Shown: one piece after another, positions 38,023-46,324 of the stretch | Numbering within the stretch: the first letter of the stretch is position 1 | Layout of the letters: each line of letters opens with the position of its first letter | Assembly (NCBI RefSeq): GCF_014641715.1 | Contig: NZ_BMIG01000013.1 | Coordinates: 58,915-122,914, forward strand | Reading direction: 5' to 3' | Source: Polaromonas eurypsychrophila | Lineage (GTDB): Bacteria; Pseudomonadota; Gammaproteobacteria; Burkholderiales; Burkholderiaceae_C | Length of the DNA: 64,000 nt | Program-made: the position numbers and the translations under genes | Notes under the pieces: model-generated | The model's database searches: none | What the model was told of the DNA's origin: nothing | Seen by the model: only the letters and a program-made list of their open reading frames with translations

Positions 38023-39155
38023 GCAGCTTCCTTGAGCCGCGGCAAGCGTGCAGCAATATCGCGCCCGGCCTGCTGCTTGGGGATGCCTGGCTTGCGGCTG
38101 CCAAAAAACATGGCCATCAACTCGCCTGCACCGTCAAACACTTCCACCGAAGTGACGGTGCCGTCCACGGTCGGCTTTTTCACGATCCAGGCGGTCTTGA
38201 TCATGTCTTCGCGCAGGTGCAAACTGAAACCGGCGTCCAGCACATTGATCCACTGCGCTGTCGGCGTCACCATGGGCTCGACGCGCTTGACGGGACCGCT
38301 GTGGATCTGGATGCAGCCGCTGCTGCTGACAAACACCATGATGGACGTGCCGTCCATGGCCGATTCGTCGAGCAGGCGGCGTACGATGCCCAGGTCGGCG
38401 CGCTCGGTAAAGCGGCCTCCCACCAGGCGGAAAGCCTGCTGGCGCTCGACGCCGAACTTGCTGATGAGGCCAAAAAACTGGTGCGTGTCCGTCATCTCGC
38501 TCCAGCCCTGCAACAGCCCTGCCGCGTCAACCTCGGTGTCAGGCCTCGGTACGGACTTGGGCGGGGCTGGCGTGAAGACGTAGTCCCTTTTTTCGTCGCT
38601 GAACTGGGCGACGATGTCGTTGAAAACGTCGCGGTCGGTCTCGGCGCGCACAAACACCTTGTGCACCGCCACGCCATGCGCATCAAAAAATTGCAGGCTT
38701 TGCGACGGTGGGTTTTTCGGGTCGTTGGCGTGCTCGAGTACCGCGCAGCCGGCGTGCCAGCGGCTGAAGAACAGGCGCAGATCAATCTCTTCACCCAGGG
38801 CCAGCCCCATGTGGCCAGTCGCGTTGATGTTCTGGTAAACGCCGGTTTTCTCATGCACGGTGGATTCATTGCGTGTGAGCGCCATCACCGGGCCGCACAG
38901 CTCCAGCGCCTGCAGGATCTCGACCCAGGAGCCTTGGAGTGGCGTGGCCTTGAGGGGGCGGTGGTGCGTGCCCGCGTGGACCTCAATGGCCTGACCTTCG
39001 CTGACACCGAGGCTTTCGGCGGCGTCTTTGGCACGCTTGCCGCTGCTGCGCGCCGCGGCGAAGCGTTCACGCAGCTCGGCGCGACTCAGGGAAGTGTTGG
39101 CGATTGCCTGGTGTGCGGCATCAGGCCGCGTCTGGGTTTGAAGGACTGCGCTCAT
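38019..39155 (-). CDS. hmuS: Hemin degrading/trafficking factor HmuS
   Basis: A 378-residue cytoplasmic protein of the HemS/HmuS/ChuS family with two homologous halves that accept imported heme and pass it on or open it. First half: ELCGPVMALTRNESTVHEKTGVYQNI, EIDLRLFFSRW and SLQFFDAHGVAVHKVFV. Second half: GIVRRLLDESAMDGTSIMVFVSSSGCIQIHSGPV and SVEVFDGAGELMAMFFGSRKPG. ATG 39155 has GGAGA upstream and overlaps the preceding stop (ATGA). Confidence 0.93.
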   Translation of the reverse strand: MSAVLQTQTRPDAAHQAIANTSLSRAELRERFAAARSSGKRAKDAAESLGVSEGQAIEVHAGTHHRPLKATPLQGSWVEILQALELCGPVMALTRNESTVHEKTGVYQNINATGHMGLALGEEIDLRLFFSRWHAGCAVLEHANDPKNPPSQSLQFFDAHGVAVHKVFVRAETDRDVFNDIVAQFSDEKRDYVFTPAPPKSVPRPDTEVDAAGLLQGWSEMTDTHQFFGLISKFGVERQQAFRLVGGRFTERADLGIVRRLLDESAMDGTSIMVFVSSSGCIQIHSGPVKRVEPMVTPTAQWINVLDAGFSLHLREDMIKTAWIVKKPTVDGTVTSVEVFDGAGELMAMFFGSRKPGIPKQQAGRDIAARLPRLKEAA

Positions 39156-39517
39156 TGAAGGGTCTCCGAGGTTGTGTGCCAAAGCACGCGGTGAATATCG
39201 AAATCGGAACGATGGGTAGGGGCCGGACCCGGTTGCGGCTGATCAGGACCTTGCTGCAACAGCCGCACCCACATGGGATGCAGATTGGCGGCAATCGCCC
39301 GAAAATTCGGTGGCGCGCCGGGATGGCGGGACAGCATGAGCAGATTGGCGACGATTTTTTTCACCATCAGCGCACGCTGCCCCTCGCAACAGGCCTGGGC
39401 CTGCCCGGTCATCAGGGCCAGTGTTCCGGCCAGCAGGCCCTCCGCCGGGCGCAGGCCCTGCGCGTCGCCCGCATCCCTATCGGGGTCGTTGATGCCGTGG
39501 TCGGGAAACTGGGTCAT
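39152..39517 (-). CDS. Small protein of the heme operon, unidentified
   Basis: A 121-residue protein between the receptor and hmuS, coupled to hmuS by ATGA. Recognisable parts are LLAGTLALMTGQAQACCEGQRALMVKKIVANLLMLSRHPGAPPNFRAIAANLHPMWVRLL. The paired Cys (ACCEGQ) and His/Met residues could contact metal or heme (inference). ATG 39517 follows AAAGGAAAG. Position suggests a role in heme uptake control or handling. Confidence 0.75.
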   Translation of the reverse strand: MTQFPDHGINDPDRDAGDAQGLRPAEGLLAGTLALMTGQAQACCEGQRALMVKKIVANLLMLSRHPGAPPNFRAIAANLHPMWVRLLQQGPDQPQPGPAPTHRSDFDIHRVLWHTTSETLQ

Positions 39518-39556
39518 ACGCTTTCCTTTTTTGATGAAAACAGACACAGAACCGAA

Positions 39557-41818
39557 TCAGAAATCCGCCACCAGTGACACATTGAAGTGGCGTCCAGGCT
39601 GGGTATAGGAATCGAGTGCAGCCAAATTGGCAGCGACACCACGCACGTCGAACCAGTTCCAGTACTTCTTGTCGGTCAGATTGACAATGCCCGCATTGAT
39701 GCGCACGGCCTTGCTGAGGCGCCACTGGCCATTCAGATCCAGTGTGGTGGCGGAGGGCACTGCGAACTGCGGTGTCGTGGCCGGCGCGGTGCCGATCTGC
39801 TGGGCGCCAATGTCGCTGAATTTTTTGGCCGAATGGTGACTCGCGTCCAGCCGCACATCCCAGCCGGCGGTCTCGTACTTCACGCCCAGGCTGAGCTTGG
39901 CCGGGTCAATGGTGTCTAGCGGGCGCCCCGTATTTTTGACCCTGCCGCGCGTTTCGCCATAAGAGAATGGCGTGCTCACCAGCCCGCCTGCAAACTTGCC
40001 CCAGTTCATGAAACCCTTGATTTCGAAACCGCTGATCGTCACGTTGTCGATGTTGACGGACTGAATCACGGCCGGGTTGGAGGCGCTGCCGAAGACCCCG
40101 CTGACCAGCACGCCGTCCTGAATCAGGTCGCTGAACCGGCCGTAGAACAAGGCGGCGTCCAGGCTCAGGTTTTCGAAGCGACCGCGCGCGCCGAACTCGA
40201 TGTTTTTGCTCTTCTCGGGCTTCAGGTTGGGGTTGGGAATGGTGCGGTAAAAGCCGCCCGAATTGTTCTGGAAGAAGGCGTTGATCTGCCCGGCATTGGG
40301 CGCACGGAAGCCGCTTGCATAGTTGCCGAAAACGCTCCACTCAGGTGTTGCGCGGTAGAGCACACCCGCCTTGGGCGAAACGGCCGAGTCCGATAGCGAC
40401 ATAGCGGGCGCGAGAAAACCGTCCTGGCTGGCCTTGATGCTGAAGTGGTCGACGCGCACACCAGGCGTGATGCTCCATTTGCCGCTGGTCAGCTCGTCCT
40501 GTACCGAGAGCGCGGTGCTGGATTCCCTGGTATCAGGAAAGCGCTTGAGCGGGAAGGCTTCACCTGCGGCCGGAGTGATGCCGTACTGGATGTTGGTGAT
40601 CGTGGCGTTGGTGTGGTCCAGGCCATAGGTGAATTTCTGCACCCAGTCGGACGACGCGGTGCGTACCGTCTTGTCGGCCTGCACGCTGGCTTGCAACGTC
40701 TTTTCGCGGTAATAGGTGTCGCGCGCGCGGTCGGCGGCGCCATTGCGGCGTTCGAACGCATATTCACGCGACTCCGCATCCTGGTAACTCAGCACCGTTT
40801 GCAGCTTGTCTGCGACGGCCGTGTCTACCTTGTAGCGGGCATCCCAGGTCATGCGGTTGCGGTCCATGGTGGTAAGCGCCTCAGCGCTGCGCACTGAGGT
40901 GATGGCCACCAAGGGCACCGAGCGCGCCGTCAACAGCTCGTAGGCTGAACGCTTGTCGACATGCTCGAAGGTGATGACGTGTTTTTGTCTTCCACCCGGG
41001 TTCACGACGGCTTTTGCCATCAGCGCATTGCCGCGGTCTTTCTGCGGATTGGGCGCCGTGCGGGTGGCGCCCACCCCCTCATTACTGCCCTTGTTCCCAA
41101 GCTCGCTGGCCTTGTGGTGAGCCATGGTCAATTGCAGGTCCAGCACCTCGTTGGCACGCGCCGCCACCGTACCCGACACGGTCAGGCCCTTGTCATCGCC
41201 GCTGTAGCTGATGGAGGTGCGACCGCCTATCGTCTTGCCTTCTTTCAGGAAGTCGGCAGGCTCATAGGTAATGAAATTGACCAGACCGGCAATGCCGTCA
41301 GAACCGTATAAGGCCGAGGCAGGACCTTTGACGATTTCGATGCGCTTGACGAGGTCAATGGACAGGCTGTCGCGGCCAAAGGAATTAACACCGAAGGCAT
41401 AGCTGCGTGGAATGCGGATGCCATCGACCATCATCAAGACCCGGTTACCGTCCAACCGGCGGATATTGAAGCCGGCATTGCCTTCGCGGCCGGTGTCGCC
41501 CTGGACGACGCCTAAACGCGCCGGCGCGCGCCGTACCGAGACGTTGGGAATGTTCTTGGCCGCGTCGCGGATGTCGTGGATCTGGCCCTCCTCGATGTCG
41601 GCGGCATTGATGACGTCGATGGTCATCGGCAGGTCGTCGGGAGACTGCTCATTGCGCGAGCCGCTGACGACGACCTCCTTCAGTACAGAGGCTTGCGCAA
41701 CGATGTGTGCGCTGGTTTGCGCATTGGCCGCAAAAGCAGCGCCGCAGGCAAGACAAATGGCCCAAGAAATTTCGCGCAACGCGAAACAAGAAGACGTGTG
41801 GTGATAGTTGGAAGTCAC
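39557..41818 (-). CDS. hmuR: TonB-dependent heme receptor
   Basis: About 753 residues. An N-terminal hydrophobic signal (ISWAICLACGAAFAANA), a TonB box region (LKEVVVSGSR), a plug (PMTIDVINAADIEE...RRLDGNRVLMMVDGIRIPRSYAFG...VKGPASALYGSDGIAGLVNF) and a beta barrel ending RHFNVSLVADF with C-terminal Phe. The hmuS, hmuTUV neighbours indicate heme as ligand. It is the first gene of the hmu operon behind a Fur box at 41919-41937. The start is uncertain: GTG 41818 is chosen, no strong ribosome site is seen, and the frame is open to 41890. Confidence 0.88.
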   Translation of the reverse strand: MTSNYHHTSSCFALREISWAICLACGAAFAANAQTSAHIVAQASVLKEVVVSGSRNEQSPDDLPMTIDVINAADIEEGQIHDIRDAAKNIPNVSVRRAPARLGVVQGDTGREGNAGFNIRRLDGNRVLMMVDGIRIPRSYAFGVNSFGRDSLSIDLVKRIEIVKGPASALYGSDGIAGLVNFITYEPADFLKEGKTIGGRTSISYSGDDKGLTVSGTVAARANEVLDLQLTMAHHKASELGNKGSNEGVGATRTAPNPQKDRGNALMAKAVVNPGGRQKHVITFEHVDKRSAYELLTARSVPLVAITSVRSAEALTTMDRNRMTWDARYKVDTAVADKLQTVLSYQDAESREYAFERRNGAADRARDTYYREKTLQASVQADKTVRTASSDWVQKFTYGLDHTNATITNIQYGITPAAGEAFPLKRFPDTRESSTALSVQDELTSGKWSITPGVRVDHFSIKASQDGFLAPAMSLSDSAVSPKAGVLYRATPEWSVFGNYASGFRAPNAGQINAFFQNNSGGFYRTIPNPNLKPEKSKNIEFGARGRFENLSLDAALFYGRFSDLIQDGVLVSGVFGSASNPAVIQSVNIDNVTISGFEIKGFMNWGKFAGGLVSTPFSYGETRGRVKNTGRPLDTIDPAKLSLGVKYETAGWDVRLDASHHSAKKFSDIGAQQIGTAPATTPQFAVPSATTLDLNGQWRLSKAVRINAGIVNLTDKKYWNWFDVRGVAANLAALDSYTQPGRHFNVSLVADF

Positions 41819-41918
41819 AAGCAGCCCGAAAGTGAGGATTGACGGCTCGCTGCAGAGACCGCAAGGACATGAAAATGTCCGACGGCTCACTTTGTCGGCT
41901 GGCTTTGTGCAATAAGTA

Positions 41919-41937
41919 TATGAGAATTATTCTCATT
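41919..41937 (-). promoter_or_regulatory. Fur box of the hmu operon
   Basis: TATGAGAATTATTCTCATT contains the exact inverted repeat TGAGAAT-T-ATTCTCA. It lies about 100 bp before hmuR and matches the Fur consensus (GATAATGATAATCATTATC pattern), so heme uptake should be iron-repressed. Confidence 0.85.
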
Positions 41938-42011
41938 TGCAAACAAATCCCCTGCTTTCAGCGAACTACTTTGCAAAGCGATAGCCATTGACCATGACTC
42001 GTATAAATTGA

Positions 42012-42030
42012 ATTGATTGAATTAATCAAT
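42012..42030. promoter_or_regulatory. 19-bp palindrome upstream of ahpC
   Basis: ATTGATT-GAATT-AATCAAT: exact 7-bp arms around 5 bases, 62 bp before the ahpC ATG. It could be an operator for a peroxide regulator; it does not match the OxyR spacing I know. Confidence 0.45.
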
Positions 42031-42091
42031 GCGAGGGCTTAGACTACTCCGGAGTGTCAATTTTTTATTTATCAATAGAGGAAACCCGCAA

Positions 42092-42655
42092 ATGTCCGTC
42101 ATCAATACCGAAATCAAGCCTTTCAAAGCCAGCGCCTACAAAAATGGCAAGTTCATCGAAGTGTCCGACGCCGACGTCAAAGGCAAATGGTCGGTGTTTT
42201 TCTTCTACCCTGCCGACTTCACCTTTGTCTGCCCGACCGAACTGGGCGACGTGGCTGACCACTACGACGAGTTCCAGAAAATGGGCGTGGAAATCTATTC
42301 CGTGTCTACCGACACGCATTTCACGCACAAGGCTTGGCACGACAGCTCGGAAACCATCGGCAAGATCCAGTACACGATGATTGGCGATCCGACCGGCACC
42401 CTCACCCGCAACTTCGATAACATGCGCGAAGCCGAAGGCCTGGCCGACCGTGGCACCTTCATCGTTGATCCGCAGGGCATCATCCAGGCCGTCGAAGTAA
42501 CCGCCGAAGGCATTGGCCGCAACGCCTTTGGGCTGCTGCGCAAGGTCAAGGCCGCGCAGTACGTTGCTGCCCACCCCGGTGAAGTCTGCCCCGCCAAGTG
42601 GGAAGAAGGCAAGGCAACCTTGAAGCCTTCGTTCGACCTCGTCGGCAAGATCTAA
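42092..42655 (+). CDS. ahpC: Alkyl hydroperoxide reductase, peroxiredoxin subunit
   Basis: A 187-residue 2-Cys peroxiredoxin reducing H2O2, organic peroxides and peroxynitrite. Peroxidatic Cys in [16 protein letters not shown] (about residue 47) and resolving Cys in [13 protein letters not shown] (about 166). ATG 42092 follows AGAGGAAA. It is partnered with ahpF downstream. Location between heme and iron storage genes fits the coupling of iron and oxidative stress. Confidence 0.96.
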   Translation: MSVINTEIKPFKASAYKNGKFIEVSDADVKGKWSVFFFYPADFTFVCPTELGDVADHYDEFQKMGVEIYSVSTDTHFTHKAWHDSSETIGKIQYTMIGDPTGTLTRNFDNMREAEGLADRGTFIVDPQGIIQAVEVTAEGIGRNAFGLLRKVKAAQYVAAHPGEVCPAKWEEGKATLKPSFDLVGKI

Positions 42656-42834
42656 GGAAGCGCTGAATAGCTCCTTGCGGATGTGCGGCAGCCGGATCGG
42701 GATGGGATGCAAGGCGGATTTCGCAGTCAATAGTTGACTATTGGCAAGAAATCCAACGCCGCAGACCGCCCGAGCCAGGATGATCGCGCGCCGCAGGGGA
42801 CTTGTTCAACGCTTCCCCAACTTCGCCGTCCAAG

Positions 42835-42875
42835 CCCGGGCGATGCACACCTCTGTGTGTGCCCCGGGTTTTTTT
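42835..42875 (+). terminator. Hairpin terminator between ahpC and ahpF
   Basis: CCCGGG...GCACAC/GTGTGTGC...CCCGGG followed by seven T. Strong enough to end most ahpC transcripts, so ahpF may be expressed at a lower level by read-through, which is common for ahpCF. Confidence 0.85.
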
Positions 42876-42918
42876 GTTCCCTGTTGACACGATATTGAAT
42901 TTGAGAAGTGAGTCCACC

Positions 42919-44487
42919 ATGCTCGACGCCGACACCAAAGCCCAACTGAAGACCTACCTCGACCGCGCCACGCAGCCGATAGAGATCGTCGCCTCGCTCG
43001 ACGACGGCAAGGCGTCTGCCGAGCTGCTGTCGCTGCTCAAGGACGTGGCTGAATCGTCGCCGCTGGTCACGCTGACTGAAAGCCGCGACGACCCGAACCG
43101 CAAACCCTCGTTTTCCATCAACCGTCCGGGCGAAAACCACGGCCCGCGTTTTGCCGGCCTGCCCATGGGCCATGAATTCACTTCGCTGATTCTGGCGCTG
43201 CTGCAGATCGGCGGCTACCCGCCTAAGGTCGAACAAGCCGTGCTGGATCAGATCCGCGCGCTGGACCGCGACCTTGAGTTCGAAATTTATGTCTCGCTGA
43301 CCTGCCACAACTGCCCTGACGTGGTCCAGGCGCTGAACCTGATGGCGGTGCAGAACCCGCGCATACGCGCCACCATGATCGAAGGCGGGACCTTCCAGGA
43401 TGAGGTCAAGGAGCGCCAGATCATGGCGGTGCCCACGGTTTTTCTCAATGGCACCGAATTCGGCCAGGGCCGCATGAGCCTGGAGGAAATCCTCGCCAAG
43501 ATCGACACCAGCGGCGTAGCACGCGAAGCCAAAAAGATTGATGCCAAGGACCCCTTCGATGTGCTTATCGTCGGCGGTGGCCCAGCTGGCGCTGCCGCGG
43601 CGGTGTATGCCGCGCGCAAGGGCATACGCACCGGCGTCGCTTCCGAGCGTTTCGGCGGCCAGGTGCTGGACACCCTGGGCATCGAGAACTTCATCTCGAT
43701 CAAGGAAACCGAAGGTCCGAAGTTCGCCCATGCGCTGGAAGAACACGTGCGCAATTACGACGTGGACATCATGAACCTGCAACGCGCGAAGGCGCTAATC
43801 CCCAACACCGGGGCGGGCAAAGACATGATCGAGATCCAGCTTGAAAGCGGTGCCACGCTCAAAAGCAAATCGGTGATTATTTCGACCGGCGCGCGCTGGC
43901 GCAACATCAATGTGCCCGGCGAACAGGCCTTCAAGAACAAGGGCGTGGCCTACTGCCCGCACTGCGACGGCCCGTTGTTCAAGGGTAAACGCGTGGCGGT
44001 GATCGGCGGCGGCAACTCTGGCGTCGAGGCGGCGATTGACCTGGCTGGCATCGTTGGCCATGTGACGCTGATCGAGTTCGACACCGCGTTGCGCGCCGAT
44101 GCGGTGCTGCAGCGCAAACTGATGAGTCTGAAAAACGTCGAGGTGTTCACCAACGCGCAGACCACCGAGATCACCGGCGACCAGAAGGTCAACGGCCTGG
44201 TCTACAAGGACCGCACCAGCGGCGAGCTCAAGACCGTGCCGCTCGAAGGCGTGTTCATCCAGATCGGCCTGGTGCCCAACACCGACTGGCTTCAGGGGGT
44301 GGTTGAGCTGTCCAAACACGGCGAGATCATCGTCGATGCGCGTGGTCAGACTTCGGTGCCCGGTGTGTTCGCAGCGGGCGACGCCACCACCGTTCCGTTC
44401 AAGCAGATCATCATCGCGGCCGGCGACGGCGCCAAGGCCGCGCTCGGCGCGTTCGACCACCTGATCCGCAGCACCGCCCCCGCCTGA
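42919..44487 (+). CDS. ahpF: Alkyl hydroperoxide reductase, NADH:AhpC flavoprotein subunit
   Basis: A 522-residue FAD disulfide reductase that regenerates AhpC. The N-terminal tandem thioredoxin-like domain has CHNCPDVV (about residue 130). The thioredoxin-reductase-like part has FAD site [20 protein letters not shown], redox pair [10 protein letters not shown] (about 347), NADH fold [17 protein letters not shown] and [18 protein letters not shown] 42919, with AAGTGAG before it. Confidence 0.96.
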   Translation: MLDADTKAQLKTYLDRATQPIEIVASLDDGKASAELLSLLKDVAESSPLVTLTESRDDPNRKPSFSINRPGENHGPRFAGLPMGHEFTSLILALLQIGGYPPKVEQAVLDQIRALDRDLEFEIYVSLTCHNCPDVVQALNLMAVQNPRIRATMIEGGTFQDEVKERQIMAVPTVFLNGTEFGQGRMSLEEILAKIDTSGVAREAKKIDAKDPFDVLIVGGGPAGAAAAVYAARKGIRTGVASERFGGQVLDTLGIENFISIKETEGPKFAHALEEHVRNYDVDIMNLQRAKALIPNTGAGKDMIEIQLESGATLKSKSVIISTGARWRNINVPGEQAFKNKGVAYCPHCDGPLFKGKRVAVIGGGNSGVEAAIDLAGIVGHVTLIEFDTALRADAVLQRKLMSLKNVEVFTNAQTTEITGDQKVNGLVYKDRTSGELKTVPLEGVFIQIGLVPNTDWLQGVVELSKHGEIIVDARGQTSVPGVFAAGDATTVPFKQIIIAAGDGAKAALGAFDHLIRSTAPA

Positions 44488-44650
44488 TCGCCAGCGCCTG
44501 CGCTGCGCCAGACCCGGCGCAGCGGGGGCTGTAATGCGAACAGCTATGACACTCACACTCGAGCAAACCGCGTGCGTGTGGGCATGCTTGAGTTGAAGCT
44601 GCAGCCGGGAGACAATGCGCCATTGACACACAACAATCAAGGGAAATGCC

Positions 44651-45127
44651 ATGAAAGGCGACGCACAAGTCATCACACACCTGCAGGCCCAGCTCAAGAA
44701 CGAGCTGACCGCCATCAACCAGTACTTCCTGCACTACCGCATGTACAAGCACTGGGGCCTGGACAAGCTGGCCAAGAAGGAATACGAGGAGTCCATCGGC
44801 GAGATGAAACACGCCGACAAGTTGATGGACCGCATCTTCATGCTCGACGGCCTGCCCAATCTCCAGGACCTGGGCAAGCTGATGATTGGTGAGGACGTGC
44901 CGGAAGCGCTAGCCTGCGACCTGAAGGCCGAAACCGGCGCTCAGGCGACCATCAAGGCCGGCATGGCGCATTGCGAATCCGTGCGTGACTATGTCTCACG
45001 TGACTTGCTGCAGGGCATCCTGGACGATACCGAGGAACACATCGACTTCCTGGAAACACAGATTGAGCTGGTCGGCAAAGTCGGCCTGCAAAACTACCTG
45101 CAAAGCCAGATGGGCGAGCTGAGCTGA
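44651..45127 (+). CDS. bfr: Bacterioferritin
   Basis: A 158-residue four-helix ferritin forming a 24-mer iron store. Ferroxidase ligands are in LKNELTAINQYFLHYRMYKHWG, EEYEESIGEMKHADKLMDRI and DDTEEHIDFLETQI, and the heme Met is the Met of KLMDRIF (about residue 52). Release of stored iron would need the ferredoxin encoded at 53036. ATG 44651 follows AAGGGAAA. Confidence 0.96.
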   Translation: MKGDAQVITHLQAQLKNELTAINQYFLHYRMYKHWGLDKLAKKEYEESIGEMKHADKLMDRIFMLDGLPNLQDLGKLMIGEDVPEALACDLKAETGAQATIKAGMAHCESVRDYVSRDLLQGILDDTEEHIDFLETQIELVGKVGLQNYLQSQMGELS

Positions 45128-45168
45128 GCTGACTGAGTGACTGAGTGAGTGACTGAGTGACTGACTGA
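45121..45168 (+). repeat. Short tandem repeat after bfr
   Basis: A run built of GACTGAGT / GACTGACT units starts in the last bfr codons and continues after the stop for about 40 bp. It resembles a slippage-prone microsatellite. Confidence 0.75.
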
Positions 45169-45187
45169 CCACAAATCACGCCACATT

Positions 45188-45222
45188 AAAAGCCGGCTGC
45201 GCTTTCGCAAACCGGCTTTTTT
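45188..45222 (+). terminator. Terminator after bfr
   Basis: AAAAGCCGG...CCGGCTTTTTT, a GC stem with six T, 60 bp after the bfr stop. Confidence 0.88.
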
Positions 45223-45300
45223 CATGTCCACGGCCGGCAGGTGAAACCGCCAAGCGTGTCGGTTTTTCGTTTCAGGCAGGCAGATCGAAGATTTAATGAG

Positions 45301-45840
45301 AGTACTAACCCGGCCACCGGGCAGCCGCTGACCGTTGCACGCTGGTGGCCAGCGTCAGCGGCATCGCCACGCACAAACGCATCCTCGCCGACTTTTACAC
45401 CTTCCGGCCCAAGAACAACCAGAGCAGCTGGCTGGATGCGCACAACGCGGTCGCCGTGCTGGCCCTGCCTTACCACCTGATGATCACCTCACCCCGGGAT
45501 CGTCACCCTGATGTTCATGTACGTGCCCTGGGCGCCACAGGTGGCCTACGAGGGAGACCGGCAAATCTTTTTGCCGAGGTGTTTACGGCCAACGCACGGG
45601 ACCGGCAGGCTGCGGGCCGGCCACCGCCGCTGGCGCCGATTGCACCTCTGGTCGCGCAGGCCAGCGCTCACTGGGGTCTGGTGTACTTACGGCGGGTGCG
45701 ATGGTGCTCATCGGCGTGACGTGCCGCTGGCAATCGCAGCCAGCGTCATCATAGTGCTCACTGCCGTGATCGCCCTGCTGTCTCCCCTGGCAGCCTTACA
45801 GCACCGCGTGCCCGATCTTTACCGGATGTTGACCCGGTAG
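45301..45840 (+). pseudogene. Remnant of a PepSY-type iron-regulated membrane protein
   Basis: Fragments in two alternating frames match one architecture: NPATGQPLTVAR, then VSGIATHKRILADFYTFRPKNNQSSWLDAHNAVAVLALPYHLMI in a second frame, GIVTLMFMYVPW in the first, PPPLAPIAPLVAQASAHWG in the second, and a final hydrophobic helix ending at 45840. This resembles the PepSY transmembrane proteins often encoded beside siderophore receptors. The N-terminal half is missing and there are at least three frame changes. Confidence 0.7.
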
Positions 45841-45862
45841 CTGCGACCTTCATCTACAATGC

Positions 45863-45881
45863 AAATAGCAATGATTCTCAT
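45863..45881 (+). promoter_or_regulatory. Fur-box-like site before feoA
   Basis: AAATAGCAATGATTCTCAT agrees with the ATGATTCTCAT half and part of the opposite half of the consensus. It lies 34 bp before feoA. Confidence 0.7.
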
Positions 45882-45914
45882 AAAGAATTAGACCCCAAGC
45901 TATCTGCCCAAACT

Positions 45915-46211
45915 ATGACCTCTGCCGCGATAACAACCCGTCTTGCCCTATCACCCGATACCCTGCTGCTTACCGCTTTGGCGCCGAACCGGGTGACCAC
46001 CATCGTCGGCCTGACAGCAGCACAGGGCGAAAATAACAGCTCGGGTTTGCTGCAGCGGCTGGCCGAGCTCGGCTTCATGGCCGGCGAAACCATCAGCGTT
46101 TTGCGGCGCGGTCCGGGCGGACGCGAACCGATTGCGGTTCAGGTCGGCGACACCGTGTTTGCGCTGCGCCGCCATGAGGCGAGCTGCATCCAGGTGAAGG
46201 CGCTGACATGA
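45915..46211 (+). CDS. feoA: Ferrous iron transport protein FeoA
   Basis: A 98-residue cytoplasmic SH3-like protein that assists FeoB. It has LLQRLAELGFMAGETISVLRRGPGGREPIAVQVGDTVFALRRHEASCIQV, the FeoA fold. An N-terminal extension of about 25 residues precedes the domain. The stop overlaps the ATG of a tiny frame (ATGA). Confidence 0.92.
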   Translation: MTSAAITTRLALSPDTLLLTALAPNRVTTIVGLTAAQGENNSSGLLQRLAELGFMAGETISVLRRGPGGREPIAVQVGDTVFALRRHEASCIQVKALT

Positions 46212-46324
46212 GCCCCCACCCAAGGGACCCCGGCCAAGCCGGGGATCAGCCGAAGGCGAATGTCAGCAGGGCGTCGACCCCTTTTCGGCGCTTGATCAGT
46301 AGTTCATGGAAGGCGACGGCATGA
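46208..46324 (+). CDS. 38-codon frame joining feoA to feoB
   Basis: The frame starts in the feoA stop (ATGA at 46208) and stops in the feoB start (ATGA at 46321). The peptide is basic and unlike any family I know (MSPHPRDPGQAGDQPKANVS...). It contains the hairpin CCCCGGC-CAA-GCCGGGG at 46228-46244. The sequences around both overlaps are alike (GACATGAGCCCC and GGCATGAGCCCT), as if a segment had been inserted with duplication. Its translation could couple feoA to feoB; real protein is doubtful. Confidence 0.35.
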   Translation: MSPHPRDPGQAGDQPKANVSRASTPFRRLISSSWKATA

